From Gavia stellata (lineage: Eukaryota; Chordata; Aves; Gaviiformes; Gaviidae): 64,000 nt of DNA. Both the position numbers and the translations under genes were made by a program. The stretch spans positions 3,410,001 through 3,474,000 of the forward strand of contig NC_082602.1 in assembly GCF_030936135.1 (NCBI RefSeq). Reading direction: 5' to 3'. Below, in pieces: positions 46,012 to 58,021 of this stretch. The notes below the pieces were generated by a model. It was given only the letters and a program-made list of their open reading frames with translations, was not told where the DNA came from and made no database searches. How positions within the stretch are numbered: the first letter of the stretch is position 1; the number at the start of each line of letters is the position of its first letter.

Positions 46012-49000
46012 ACAAAAACAAGATGGAGCACAGCAAGGCATTACTAGTTAAGAGCTCAGGTACGAGGCCCAGACACTTCCAACGAAATAGTTTATATTTG
46101 CAGAGACCAGGTCCCCTGACAGCACTCTTGAACCGATTCAGGTAGCATGCAAAGTTTCAGCTTTCTCAGCACAGCAGTGAAAACACATTAGCCATTGAGA
46201 AAGCATTAAGAGAAGTACTTAAAATAGCTGGCTGTACACAGTGTAAGTGGCTGTCCAGCTGAATACCAGGCAATCCCATAAAAGAGCTCTAGATGCAAAA
46301 TAATCAGCAGGAAAGCAGACCACTGTTCTAGACACACAAACCAGTAATGCTTACATCGAGTCCAGATTAAATACCCAAGATCACTAATTTTTGAGAGAAA
46401 ACAGTCATGATGGAAACCAAGCTACTGCTTGAAAAGCAGTAGCTAGCAAAACAAGAAACAGCCTTGCTGCAACGCTGCATGGCAGAGCAGGACACTGTAC
46501 CAACTGCAAGCAGTATTATCTCAGGAATATTAAAACACAGCAAATCCGCTCAGCTGAAGTACATCTTACATGGATGAGAAGAGATTGTTTGTCCACAGGC
46601 AAACATGATTTCTGTGGTGGCATTTGGAATAACCTTGTGCTATTATCAATAATGAGGTTGTAGAGCAAACTAAAATCCTTTTACCTTACCCTCTCCCATA
46701 GTAGGCACAGTGTATTCCAATTTAAAAAGGCAAAAGAGTCATTCTGCATTGCACTCCTGTAATTCAAGAACATAACTATTACCTTGGAAAAAAAAAATGC
46801 ATGGGAAAGAATAAAGACCAAGTTAGAACTGCAAGAGTTTGAATATAGTCTGTGAAATCACTGATGGGTGGTGAGTGACAGGCACAACCTTCTCTTCTTT
46901 TTCTTTTCCCCGTTAGAAACCAAGGAAGATTCATTCCAATATCTCTACAGACAAGAGCAACAGAATTAATTTAAGGTCACCTGATCTTTTCGTAGCAGTA
47001 AGAGGTTCTCGGCATGCAACAGCTAAGAAGGTATTTATAAAGTTAAGCTGCATTGGCAAGACCGGGAAAACACTGGCCTATTCCAGCCTTTCTGAATGTC
47101 ACCAACACCAACTGTAAGTCGTCACAAGCCCCTACTTACACCAGGAGGCTGCCATCATCATGCGCTTCACAAAACACAGTATCTCAACTTTTTAATTAAT
47201 AACAAAGAGATACAGTAACAGTTTTACAGGCTAGAATGTAGTCTGTTAGTGGTCACTGGTTTAGAAACATTTGTGAGACCTGTTCTATTTCTCATGCTAG
47301 GTGCAATTCGTTTTTAATATATACTGTGTATTTAATAATACAGAAGCAAGTTTGACAGACCAACATTACACAGTAATGAGTCTGATCAGTAATAAATGCT
47401 GTTCTCCTTGCTTTCTTCCTTGCCTATTGTAGAAAGGAAAGATGGATTTAAATTTAGAGCATTAATGACTTTGACACCATGACTCTTTGGATTACCAAAG
47501 GCTTGTCAAAACCCTCATCCTCCAGACCACTGAAAAAGTCAGAAAAGCATTATCTCCAAGACCACCCTTTTGGTTTTGGGGGCTGGTGGAAAAACCCGTT
47601 GACAAGCTTGTAGGAAAGCACATGGCAGTTGAGGGGACTTCTTCTGGGAGAGGGAGTTTTCCCCACACACAGTTATTATTCTTAGCTCAGGTAATTTGAA
47701 ACTCATGTTTTGGAATTCTGCATCTTCCACACAGAAAGTCTTGCCTAAGGAATAAAAGAAGCTTAAATAGCTGGTTTCACTAAAGCAGCAAGATCTGTAG
47801 GAAAGCATCCTGTCCAAATCACTCCTCTTACCAAAGTGTCAGGTCTGTATGTAATTTCCCTGGCCAGAGGCAGCTTCTATGATGTTTCAACTCCCTGAAT
47901 CCCCCTAGAAATCACACCAGGAAGTTAGAGCACTCCTCGTCCCTGCTGGCTGAAAGCCACAAGCATGCAAAGCCAACTCAACTTCACGCTGTGGTGCTGT
48001 TACTTCACCAAATCCGCATTAGAGATGTCATCGGCATCACAGTCCCTTGCTGTGTACCAGGAAGTTGGTATTAGCTGCAGGAGCACCCTGCAGATGTTTC
48101 TTTTACAGCCACCTCCACACTGCCAAGTCACAAACAAGCCCCCGCAGATTTGCAGAGGTCCACCTTGTACCCTTTTGGGTACTGGGAGATTTATAGCACG
48201 GTGCTGTACAACTGCCACACCACCCCTCATTTGTAAGAATTGCGCAGAAGACTCAATTGCGCCTCTGACACTTGCTAGTTTAGGTGGTGGCTTATTTCTG
48301 GATAAGAAAAACAAGTACTCCTGGACTTTGTACGCAAGGAAGTTAGAAAGATAAACAGAAAGAAAGCCTGCATAGCCTAAAACAGATTTCAATAAGCTTT
48401 CCCACACCATTTTCATCCCAGCAAGAGGCTTAAAATGCTCATTCTGATATGGCTAGAGGTAACTCACACAAGTGTCAGGCTCACCTTACTGGGGTGACAT
48501 GAACTTCCTTTTATGCCCCAAACCTTCCTAGAATTGCATTTAAATGCCATCTCTTTCCCTGTTCCCCTCCTCCCCCCATGAGCCAGGATTTCTTTGACTC
48601 TCAATGTAATTAGGAGATAATTTTAACTCTGTCACTAGATTGATTGCACTGGTGCTTAACTGCGCTATTAAGCAAATCATTAGCTGTCATGTGGTATCTT
48701 TTCCATCTGACAGAGCAATGCTCAATTTTGGGGGCAGGAAGGGGGGGACCTCCAGAGAAACAACCACCACTGATCCTTAGATTGCATAGGCATACAGCTG
48801 CAGCTGTTAAAGCGCTGGTTGGGGAACTATATACACTTTATCGTTAACAACAGAGGCAAGAAAAGCAGCCGTAACTTTAGTCCAACCTGCTTGGCATCCT
48901 GCATCCATGGTGACCTGTGAAGGACAACACAACAGGTTGATGTTGGAAAACTTCAGCAGCACTACTGTACATACAAGTTGTAACAGCCGAGCAGAAGACC

Positions 49001-49454
49001 ACCAGTTTTCTGTACTTGAGCACCGACTGTGCAAAGACCATTCCTACTTCATTTTTACAACCCTGAGACTTCCTATGGCATGTTCTAGCAAAGGGTATTA
49101 GAGCTCATCAGCTCCAACTTTGAAACGCTGCTTTATGCATTTATCATATTAGGAGAAAACATAGCATGTTCAGTCATTTGCTGCTACCTGAAAAAGGCTC
49201 CTGTACCCCACATCTATTTGGAAGCAGACTAATTCAAATGCACACCAAGTTAGACAGCACAGTGTCTAGCAAGAAGCTTATTTCAAAAACCGCATGACAG
49301 CTGGCCAAGGTCTATGAAGGGATTGTTTTTCCACCTATTCCACTTGGTGATTCCTTCAAGGATCCTAAATTAAGTGGATAAATAAACAGTAAAAAAATCA
49401 TTTAACACATCATTGTGCCCAAATCGATTGTCAAGGAGTCATAAACAGGCAAGT

Positions 49455-52400
49455 TCAAAACAGCTGTTTTCTCCTTCTAGGAAAACCTTCTGTCCAAATA
49501 CAAATTTGCACAGAGGAACCATTCTGCAAGTCTGTGACACCAAGGCCTTCTGCTGCAGCAGCCACGGCTACTGACTTTGCCAAAGTCTTGCTTAGCAGCT
49601 GCTTTAGCAGCTCATTCCCTCCACACCTTGCCTCTGAACCACAAAGTCTTTCTTCCTCGTTAGTGCCAGAATCAAAGGCAGTTACAGAGTCCAGATTGTG
49701 TAGCAGTGGATTTATAACCACAACAGCAGGCACTCTACAGTCCGGCCCATGACCCAAAAGCACCTGAAAAAATGTAGTGCTATTTCTGAGCTGAGTATCT
49801 TCTTTCAGTCAGATCCTGTTTGCTCAGCTGAGCTTCCTCAAAATTCATGTCTACTTCACTCTATATAAAATTTCACCGAGTTATTTGGTTTGATTCTCAC
49901 TAGATACGTTGCAACCTAAGTCGAATGCTATACAGCAAGAGCAGACGTGCAAGCCTCCATCTCAAAGAAAGATGGGCCTGTGAAGTTCTTGGCCAACAGT
50001 GGAAACGAAAGCTATGCAAACACATACACTTGAACAGCGTCTGTACAGCAGCAGGGCTGACTAACTTTCTGGCTTTATCAACTGCCAGAGTGACATGAAG
50101 TTTCTCTTTAAAGGTGAACCACATGAATAGCTGGAAACATCAGTTCACTCAAGCAGACAAGTGTCCCTGATAAGCTGCCTTCTGTGCAGTAACTGGCTTT
50201 GTCTGGTCCTCGGGAACAGTAAGAAAAAGCCAAGAGCTTGCTTGTAGTGGGGGTTGAGATAATAATGGAGGCTTTAAACTAGTGTCAGTGTTGGCTTTTC
50301 ACAGAAGGTAGATTTCACAACAGCCATTTGGGTGACTGGCACCTTTTCTTTCCCTCTCCTATGTGCTACAGCACCTGGGAACAAGAGAAGTCTCATACAG
50401 CAACCGAGCAAAGATATCCCATATCCCTGAAAAGGAATCTCGCATGAAAGAAGCCACTAAGCTTTAATGGCTATCAACAAGAACAAATTCATGAGCTAGC
50501 AAAGATCGTACTATTAAAGCAGCTCATGGACATCCATGCCACTGTAATACATGAAGAATTTTGTAGAACCTACACAAACTAAAAGAACAGAAAATCTGTT
50601 GTTGTTTTTGTTTATGAAGAAAAAATTAGGGGCTTCAGGTAACCCCAAAGCATTATAAACATTAATAAATCAAAACCAAAAAAATCCAAGGATAAGCAAG
50701 AGGACCATTTTACTGTAAATTTGTATTTCTGTACTAGCGCATTTGTATTTTTTTTTCCTTTAAGGAGAACACCATTCAGTTTACTGTACATAGCAAGCAA
50801 CTGACATAAGTCAAGCATGCGTACAGGACAAGGGAGATTTTATTCAACCAGTTCATACATAGTTCAGATTGCAATTTTCCAGTACTTAATTTTTTTTTAA
50901 AAAACATAGCTTGCAAACAAACAGCAAGGGCTTCAGTAAAAATTAAACAAACCTTTACCGTCCATGCGGCATCCACACCTGACGCAAAGGCAGCTTCAGC
51001 TGCAGTCATACTGCAGTTCTGAACAAGCCCACTAGTGACCAACGTAAAGTGGGGGGTAACTAGACTTTCAGAGCAGTAACCCATTTCTCTGCAAAATAAA
51101 ACACTGACAAGCTCCTTCAAAAGCACCCACACGTGTCTGTCAGGTACAGGCAGCACAGCGGAAGGGGGTCAGTTCTTACAAGCACCGGCTCTGTTGTCAC
51201 CCTGAACATTTCCACGAGCTCTCCGTGGCCACAGCTAGCTGAAAGCAAACATCTTCACAGAGCATTTCCATTGCATCACAAAACCCTGACTAGGTTCTTA
51301 AACCCAAAGACATAATCATCTTTGAAAGGCAGCGAGCAAGCATGTCTTGCACTCGACTAAAAGCACAGTCATCTGGATTTATTCATAATACCTTTTCAGA
51401 GCAAAGCTAAAATACCAGAAGTGATACATGGTTGGGCTATGCCACAGATTAGGCAACCTCATATATTACATTTGCAGCTGTTTCATCAGCTGTCACTAGT
51501 CATCTAGCACTTAGGCACAAGAGGGGCTGCCCTTGCCCTGTTCACCAGCTTCCCCCACCCACACTTCTGACCTCAGCATCTTCAAAACACACTTCATGAC
51601 ACCATATACTATACATACCCTACTAACATAAGCACTTCATGCACTCGCCCATACAGACAGGCAGGAATAGAAAAGCTAAAGCTCTCTCTTTATAACTGCA
51701 CAACTGGTCAAGAGTTACAGGGTTAGTGTCAGAGTGAAAATCTATGTAGTTTTGTCACAGGCTACCAGTTTTGGCTTAAAATTTGAGTGGAACATGCCTC
51801 TGCTTGTCACCAGTCTACAGAATAACATATTTAAGAACTCAAATCACATTGCATAGGGAAAACAAACCCTACATTCTTGGAAAAGAAAGATGACAGAAGA
51901 GGAAGGGGGGTTATTTATATGCAGAAATACTAAGTTGCTTTGAAGCAAAAGGCTCAGGTACTTCATTTTAAGTTTTGGGAAATTTGTTTGTTCGGGTTTT
52001 TTTAAAGCCATTGGGAGAATAAAACAGTGAAAAAGAATTTTCCATACTGCTACATCAGAAATGGTGGCTCAGCGACAGTTCTCCTGGAGCAAATTCTTGG
52101 TGATGAAACATGCAGAAGGAAGCAGATCCACATCATCACACTCAGTAGTATGAATTGAGCAGGAGGGACAAGGATCAAAACTGAACTCAAAATGCAATCG
52201 GTTACTAAACATCAAGCACAATCTTGAAACCTGTTTCTATACTGCACTGAAAATACTCATTTGCCCCGTAGCACACCTCATTTCAGGGCTTCTCAACAGG
52301 TCACAAGAAGATGTGCAAATGTCACCCCCATCCCTCTTGCACAGAGCACACTGCTTGAATGCCTGAAAGAGTGCAGCGACTGAACCTGGAACCCATCCTT

Positions 52401-52762
52401 TGGGAGCAGACAACAGATCACGAATAAGCAGCTTCAGCATTTCTTTTTCACTAGCACATTTGCACGTGCTCAGCAAGCGAAAACCTCCCCTTCCAGCAGG
52501 CTGCCTTCTGACAGCCTTGCCAGTTATTTTATTCATGTTAAGCTTTTCTTCTTCCCAGATACCAGCCATAGAGTATTTTAACATTTTAGAACTGCAAGTC
52601 AATTTACCAGGGGAAGGAAACCAGTACCTACTTCCATTATCCCAAGTTTCCAGTCACCTGGACTGCACTGTGTTGTTATCACCCAGTACATTCCACGGCG
52701 ACTCAAGCCACAGCACTGCACACAGCGTGATGCTCTCGACAAGCTTTCGTAATGTCCACCCT
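49455..52762 (-). other. Exon-like series, unidentified, possible nested gene or relic
   Basis: Four minus-strand segments with GT-AG borders can be chained without a phase clash: 52762-52658 (GWTLRKLVESITLCAVLWLE...), 52591-52277 (...KEMLKLLIRDLLSAPKGW...), 51088-50959 (EMGYCSESLVTPHFTLVTSG...) and 49763-49455 (VLLGHGPDCRVPAVVVINPL..., ending KQLF and stop). The lengths are 105, 315, 130 and 309 bases, and the first intron is only 66 bases. I recognise no protein family; the translated composition is helix-rich with a Cys cluster. ORFs of this size are common in the window by chance, and the borders were chosen after the fact, so support is weak. Confidence 0.2.
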
Positions 52763-55700
52763 CTGCAGGTGTCCTGGCCTCTCGTCATTCTACTGCTCAC
52801 TGCTCTTTATTACAATCCAGGGAAACTTCCACAACCGCTTCCTTACAGCAGCAAGGCCGAGAAAAATATTTTACTGAACTATGCAACCTTCATTAGCTTC
52901 TTGGCTCATGAACTTAAGAAAAGTTATCACCAGCTCATATAAAGACAGCCAAGGATATTTAAGGCAGTTAAAATTTCTGGCACAGAAACAAGAAAAAAAA
53001 TGGAAGTGTTTCAATGCTTGGCTAACTTTTCTACAATAGTTGAAAATGTACTTTCTAAGCAACTTTATCCATGAGATCACTGCTTTGTGATGTACATCAA
53101 CAGTTCGATTAATCACAAAACTATTTTCAAGGACTCACCAGAAATGGAGAAATAATAGACCAGACACTGCAGAACACTTCTCTAACATACTCACATGTGT
53201 GTGAATGCACACGCTCTCACTCTTTATCCTCCTGCATAAGGAGCCATTCAAGAGTGATCTCTGAATTGAAAACACTTTTTTCCTATTTCAAGTAACTAAT
53301 GAGTGTGCTAGCTGGGTCACTTCTCAAGTGGTCACTGCCTTACTCTCTACAACCATCTGCCTGCACAGCACTTAAACTACTCGTTAGGTTCTTTCAAATG
53401 AAAGATTTCATTTAAGAAAGCACCAAAAGAGGTAATTCAGGTAAACAGCATGTCATTTATCAGTGTACCTGCACACATAAAGTGTTGAAGAGGAAGCTCT
53501 AGTCAATCCTCCATAGGAAGGATTATAATACAGACCTCAAGCACAAACAGATTGCCCAACTCTGAAAGAGGGAAGTACGGAAGTCAAAACACGCTATCCA
53601 GCTCCAAATCTCCATTTTTATTTTTGTCTTGCTCCTTGTAAAATAAACTTCCATTTTATATTAAAGGTGAGTTCTCAGCGCTACCAGCTCTCTCTTCATT
53701 CCCCCAAATTCTTCATTCACCCTTCGCCATCCTACTACCCACTGTGCAAGGGTATGCTGCCAGGACATCACTATTACTTAAATTAAACCCTCCAATATTT
53801 ATGTATTCTGTTCTATATGATTTAGGTTTAACCTCTTAACATGGCACTCCTTGGAGCACAGCCCCTCAGGCTGTTGCACAGGGCATATGCATTCCACAGG
53901 AGTCAAGCAATTGCTGTGCTAAGCAGGATAAAGTGCAGGGACAAACTTCTTAAAACAGTTCTATTGCCAAAAAGCATAGTATATAACTTCTGGTATTAGA
54001 TAGCCTTATAGCATCAAGGAGTAGATGAGTCATCAGGACAAGATTAAAAGGAACTGGTTTTCTAATATTGCCAGTAAAAAAAAAATTGGTTTGCGGAAGG
54101 ACAACTTACAATCCTCAAATACAAGTTCTTCTTGGTCTGCTCTCCCCTCAAATGGATGCTGTCATTTTGATGCATCAGTGGATTCTAGATCAATGCAATT
54201 CTACACTTCGTGTCTTCGAGACGTTATCTTCCGAATCTGCCTGGGAATTGTTTAAATATTACACAGGCTGAAGAAAGAATAAATCAAACCTAACTATTGA
54301 AAACAGAGGTCATTTATCTCGCAAGATGAGAGACAACAGACTATGAATAATGCAAAAAGAGGTAAGATACAAAACATTCCGTTCAGTCTATTACCTGAAG
54401 CGGGTATAAAATAGCTGATTAAATTGGAGAGCAAAAGCTGTTCAACCCAATTACCGAATAAATATTTTAGAGCAATTTTTCTGTTAAACATTTGGAATTC
54501 ATCTACTAGCCTGCATTTCACCCAAGGACACTAGGGGAGGGCAGCAGGCTATAAGCCTGTGCTTGCATTAGAGAAAGGCTAAAGCTAACAGGGTGTTTTG
54601 AGCAAAGGCTTCTAGAAGAACGTGTGCCCTTTCAAAGGCAGTAGTCCGAGAGGGTGCACAAGGCGAGGGACGAGCATTCATAGGATATACTGGCAGGCTG
54701 CTGGTCACACTTCGAACAGCTGCTGTGAGGCTACGGATTTACAGAAAAGCAAAAGCTCAGTTTTTTGCACAGCTATGACTTCAGCAGCTACTTGCTGCCC
54801 CTCTGTGCTGCCAGCTGCATGTTGGCACTGCTGAAAACAAGGCTAACACCAGGATGCATTTCATTGCTATGTGCTTACACAGCCCCTCTTCCCGTAACTC
54901 GAGCTAAAAGGGACAAGTCCCCAGACATGACGGGAATTCTGTACTCACTTCCCCCAGCAAGTTTGCTCTTTGCTGAGGCCACAAGCCTGCCCAGCAGTCG
55001 CCACCCTTTTGCCTAGTCTTCAACTGCGGTGTCATTTCACCTTGCTGTGTTCACCAATACAGGCTTACAAAAACCTCATTAAAATTAGTGTGCCGCTTAG
55101 CAAGTTACTTTCTTATGTGTAGCTTCAGACATCTGTTGAGGAGAAAACCTGAAGTTAATAGTTCTGCTTGTGAAGGTATGAATTCAGGTGCTGCTTTGGG
55201 AAAGCATCATCCTTCTCTTCCCCGCCCTGTTTTAGGTGTTAAATAAAATTAGAGCCCAGAGATCAGGTATCACAGATCATTTAGCCTGCATTTGCCCACC
55301 TCATTTAACCTAAACACTGCACCATCCAGCAGTTACAGGGAGCATAACGGGTACCGCAACAGAATTGCCACCTGATAACACCAAGGTAAATCCCTTCAAC
55401 CAGTTACGATCCGCGTTATTTCCATGCAATTTGTTTCAGAGAAGGATCGGGCACACAGTTAGCTGAGCAACTTGAAATTCTGGAAAAATATTCTTAATTG
55501 CCATTTGAACTTTAAGGGAGGTATTTCTCAGCATCCAGAAGAGAAAAGAGCTAAACTTGTGCAAAGACAGAACCCTGGATTGGGATCAGCAGGCGATCCC
55601 TGCCAGTGCTTCCGTGCACTGCCTGGGATGCAATTACAGTACTGTCAAGACTGTAGGGTTTTTTCCTGAAAGACCTATACCTGTGAGGAACTTGGCAGTA

Positions 55701-58005
55701 ACTCTCAGCCTGCATTTGGGAAAGGGAGGGAAAGAAATATATTCACTAAAGCTAATCTTTGCTCTAACAAAAAAGTAAGTTTCAAATTATGGCTTCTTAG
55801 CCCCATCTTTCCCCCCAGCCCCCAATACTTAGGAGCAGCAAAGATATAGAAAATGAAAACCATCCGATCTACATGAACCCAGTTACCTTCAAAGGCACGA
55901 CCATGATAAAAAAACCCAACGTGTTTAAGTGTGAAAAGCACAAAAGGGAAAAGGGATAAAGCTTCAGTGTAGGAGTTTGGGAGCAGCAATTGATGCTTGG
56001 GTCAAAGTTTCAGCTGGAGTTCTTAAAAAATCAAACACAAGAGCAAAAACATTAGTCATATCCACTTTTAACTAAGAAAAAAATAATTATTACTGGATTT
56101 AATCAAGCCTGGCAAAACCTGCTTACCTATTCTTTGTGGCTGGTTTAGCAATACTGCAAACGCAAAAATTACTTTTGGAATATATGACTTCAAAAACAAG
56201 CAATTTCAACAATCTCTAGCTTCAGTAAGTCAAATCACCAAGCAGGAAAACTAATTTTGAATAGTCAGCCCTAAATATATTCACCATTTCTACTTTATTT
56301 TCATGTGCAGTGACATGAGGTTTACCTACACTCAGGTGCAATCTATCAAACTGTGTAATCATTGCTCTCAGTTTAGTACTATGCTTATTATCTCAGAAAA
56401 TACACAGCATGTAAATAGCTACGCAGTTCATACACATTTGGATATATTTAAACCAAAGAGAATTACTAAATAAGACATTTTTATGACTTTTTCAAATTCA
56501 AGTTGAAAGATAAATATCCAAGTCAAATGTAGCTACCTTAGGGGTACTTGATGGACCAATATTCTGAACGCACATTATTCATAGCATTTAGTTTAAGAAA
56601 TGTGAAGCTACTGTTAACTGTAATAATAAATAGACATAAAAATTTAGCATGTGCGGGCTAAAAAAAACCCCAACCAGATACTTTTGAAACTTCCAGAAGA
56701 AATATGGGAGGTCTGATGTCTGACTTCCATGGAAATTAAAAAGGAACAAAAATGAACATAAGTAAACCTATTTGCCTTTTAGATGCCTAAATATTTAAAA
56801 ATCTAGTCCAATACGCCCCTTGATTTTTACAGGGAGTTTAACCTGTTTCTTATTAAGTTTTATTTTCATACACTGGCAAAAAAAATGGAGCTGAAGAACC
56901 AGGAAAGCTTTCTTGCACAACAGCAATGAAAAGCACATACACCTGGGAAAAATTACGGAATATCGGCATTCCCTGCTGCAAGTACAGAAAATATATTTAA
57001 CATGGTATACGAAATTCTGACTTTTACAGTCTGGACAGTGATCTCAATGATGAGCTATAATCCCTTCTCCCAGCCTGTATTTTAAAAGCAGCTCCCCTTT
57101 ATAAGACATTAGCATTTCAAGGTTTATGAGAATATAGTAATTAAAATAGACTTTGGCACACTTCAGACTATTTGTTTATTTTCCATGAAGAAAAACATCT
57201 GATAAAGTTAACATACACAAAAATAGATCTTTAGGCATCCTTATCACAAAATATTCAGAGCCTAAGACCTGACTTCTGATTTTGACAGTCAGTATCTTGC
57301 ATTTGGCCTTTCCTGCCTTGTGATCAAAAAAGAGAGCTGTAACTGCCCAAGACTAAAGAAAAAGATGCTTCACTCACTGGCAGTGGAATTCTCTTGCAAG
57401 TGAGAAAAAAAAAGTCATTTCCCATTCAATTCCACAGAAATGAGTTCTTACTATTTGGTACCCTCCCAAATTTTAATAAATAAGTGGACATCTTTCAGTA
57501 GACCCATTACCCCATCTATCCCATGCTACAGACAGCGACTTTAAATTTAATGTCTGCAAAATCTGCCATCACACTGAAAGAATGATTTAGAGGACGTTAT
57601 TATTATGCTAACTACATCAGCTTTAAGCGTGATCTCAAAGCCAACCACCCCATTCATGCTTTGCTTAGAGCAAGCTGCGTGTCACTCCAAGTCCAGTACT
57701 TTCTCCTTTTGGTTGCTTTCAGCAGTGCTTGAGACCTATAAATAAAGAGCAGGGAATCCCAGTAACGCTTAGGGCTCTGTGCCTGCCTTTTCTGCCAGCG
57801 AGGTTGATAACTGGAATGAATGTTTTCAACTGAAGGCTACCTCCTTGCTGCTACCAGCACACGATGGGCAGGAGTGGCCCAAAAACGGGAGACACTTCAT
57901 TTCTGCCTTACGATTTTGAGCAAAGTCTTTCCCGGGGGGATGACTCAACGCTGAGATTTCATTCATACTGAACGCCCATCACTAGTTTTATTTTGGCAAG
58001 GACAA

Positions 58006-58021
58006 GCAGCGCATGCGCTGC
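58006..58021. promoter_or_regulatory. 16-bp palindrome containing an NRF1-type site
   Basis: GCAGCGCATGCGCTGC is a perfect 16-base palindrome. Its centre GCGCATGCGC (58009-58018) equals the core consensus of nuclear respiratory factor 1, a regulator of many mitochondrial genes. It lies in a locally CpG-richer stretch (about 57,990-58,190) within the presumed first intron of MCU. Binding and function are inference. Confidence 0.4.

Noticed and set aside
48825..48914. Minus-strand segment reading VTMDAGCQAGWTKVTAAFLA after a CACAG acceptor
   Set aside because: It could splice in phase from 50959 as an alternative end, but competes with the longer 49763-49455 segment and ends quickly. Evidence is too thin to call it.
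52400..52942. Plus-strand ORF of 180 codons, the longest after the CR1 frame
   Set aside because: It has no recognisable domain or splice context and overlaps the minus-strand exon-like series. Random ORFs of 120-170 codons are common in this window.
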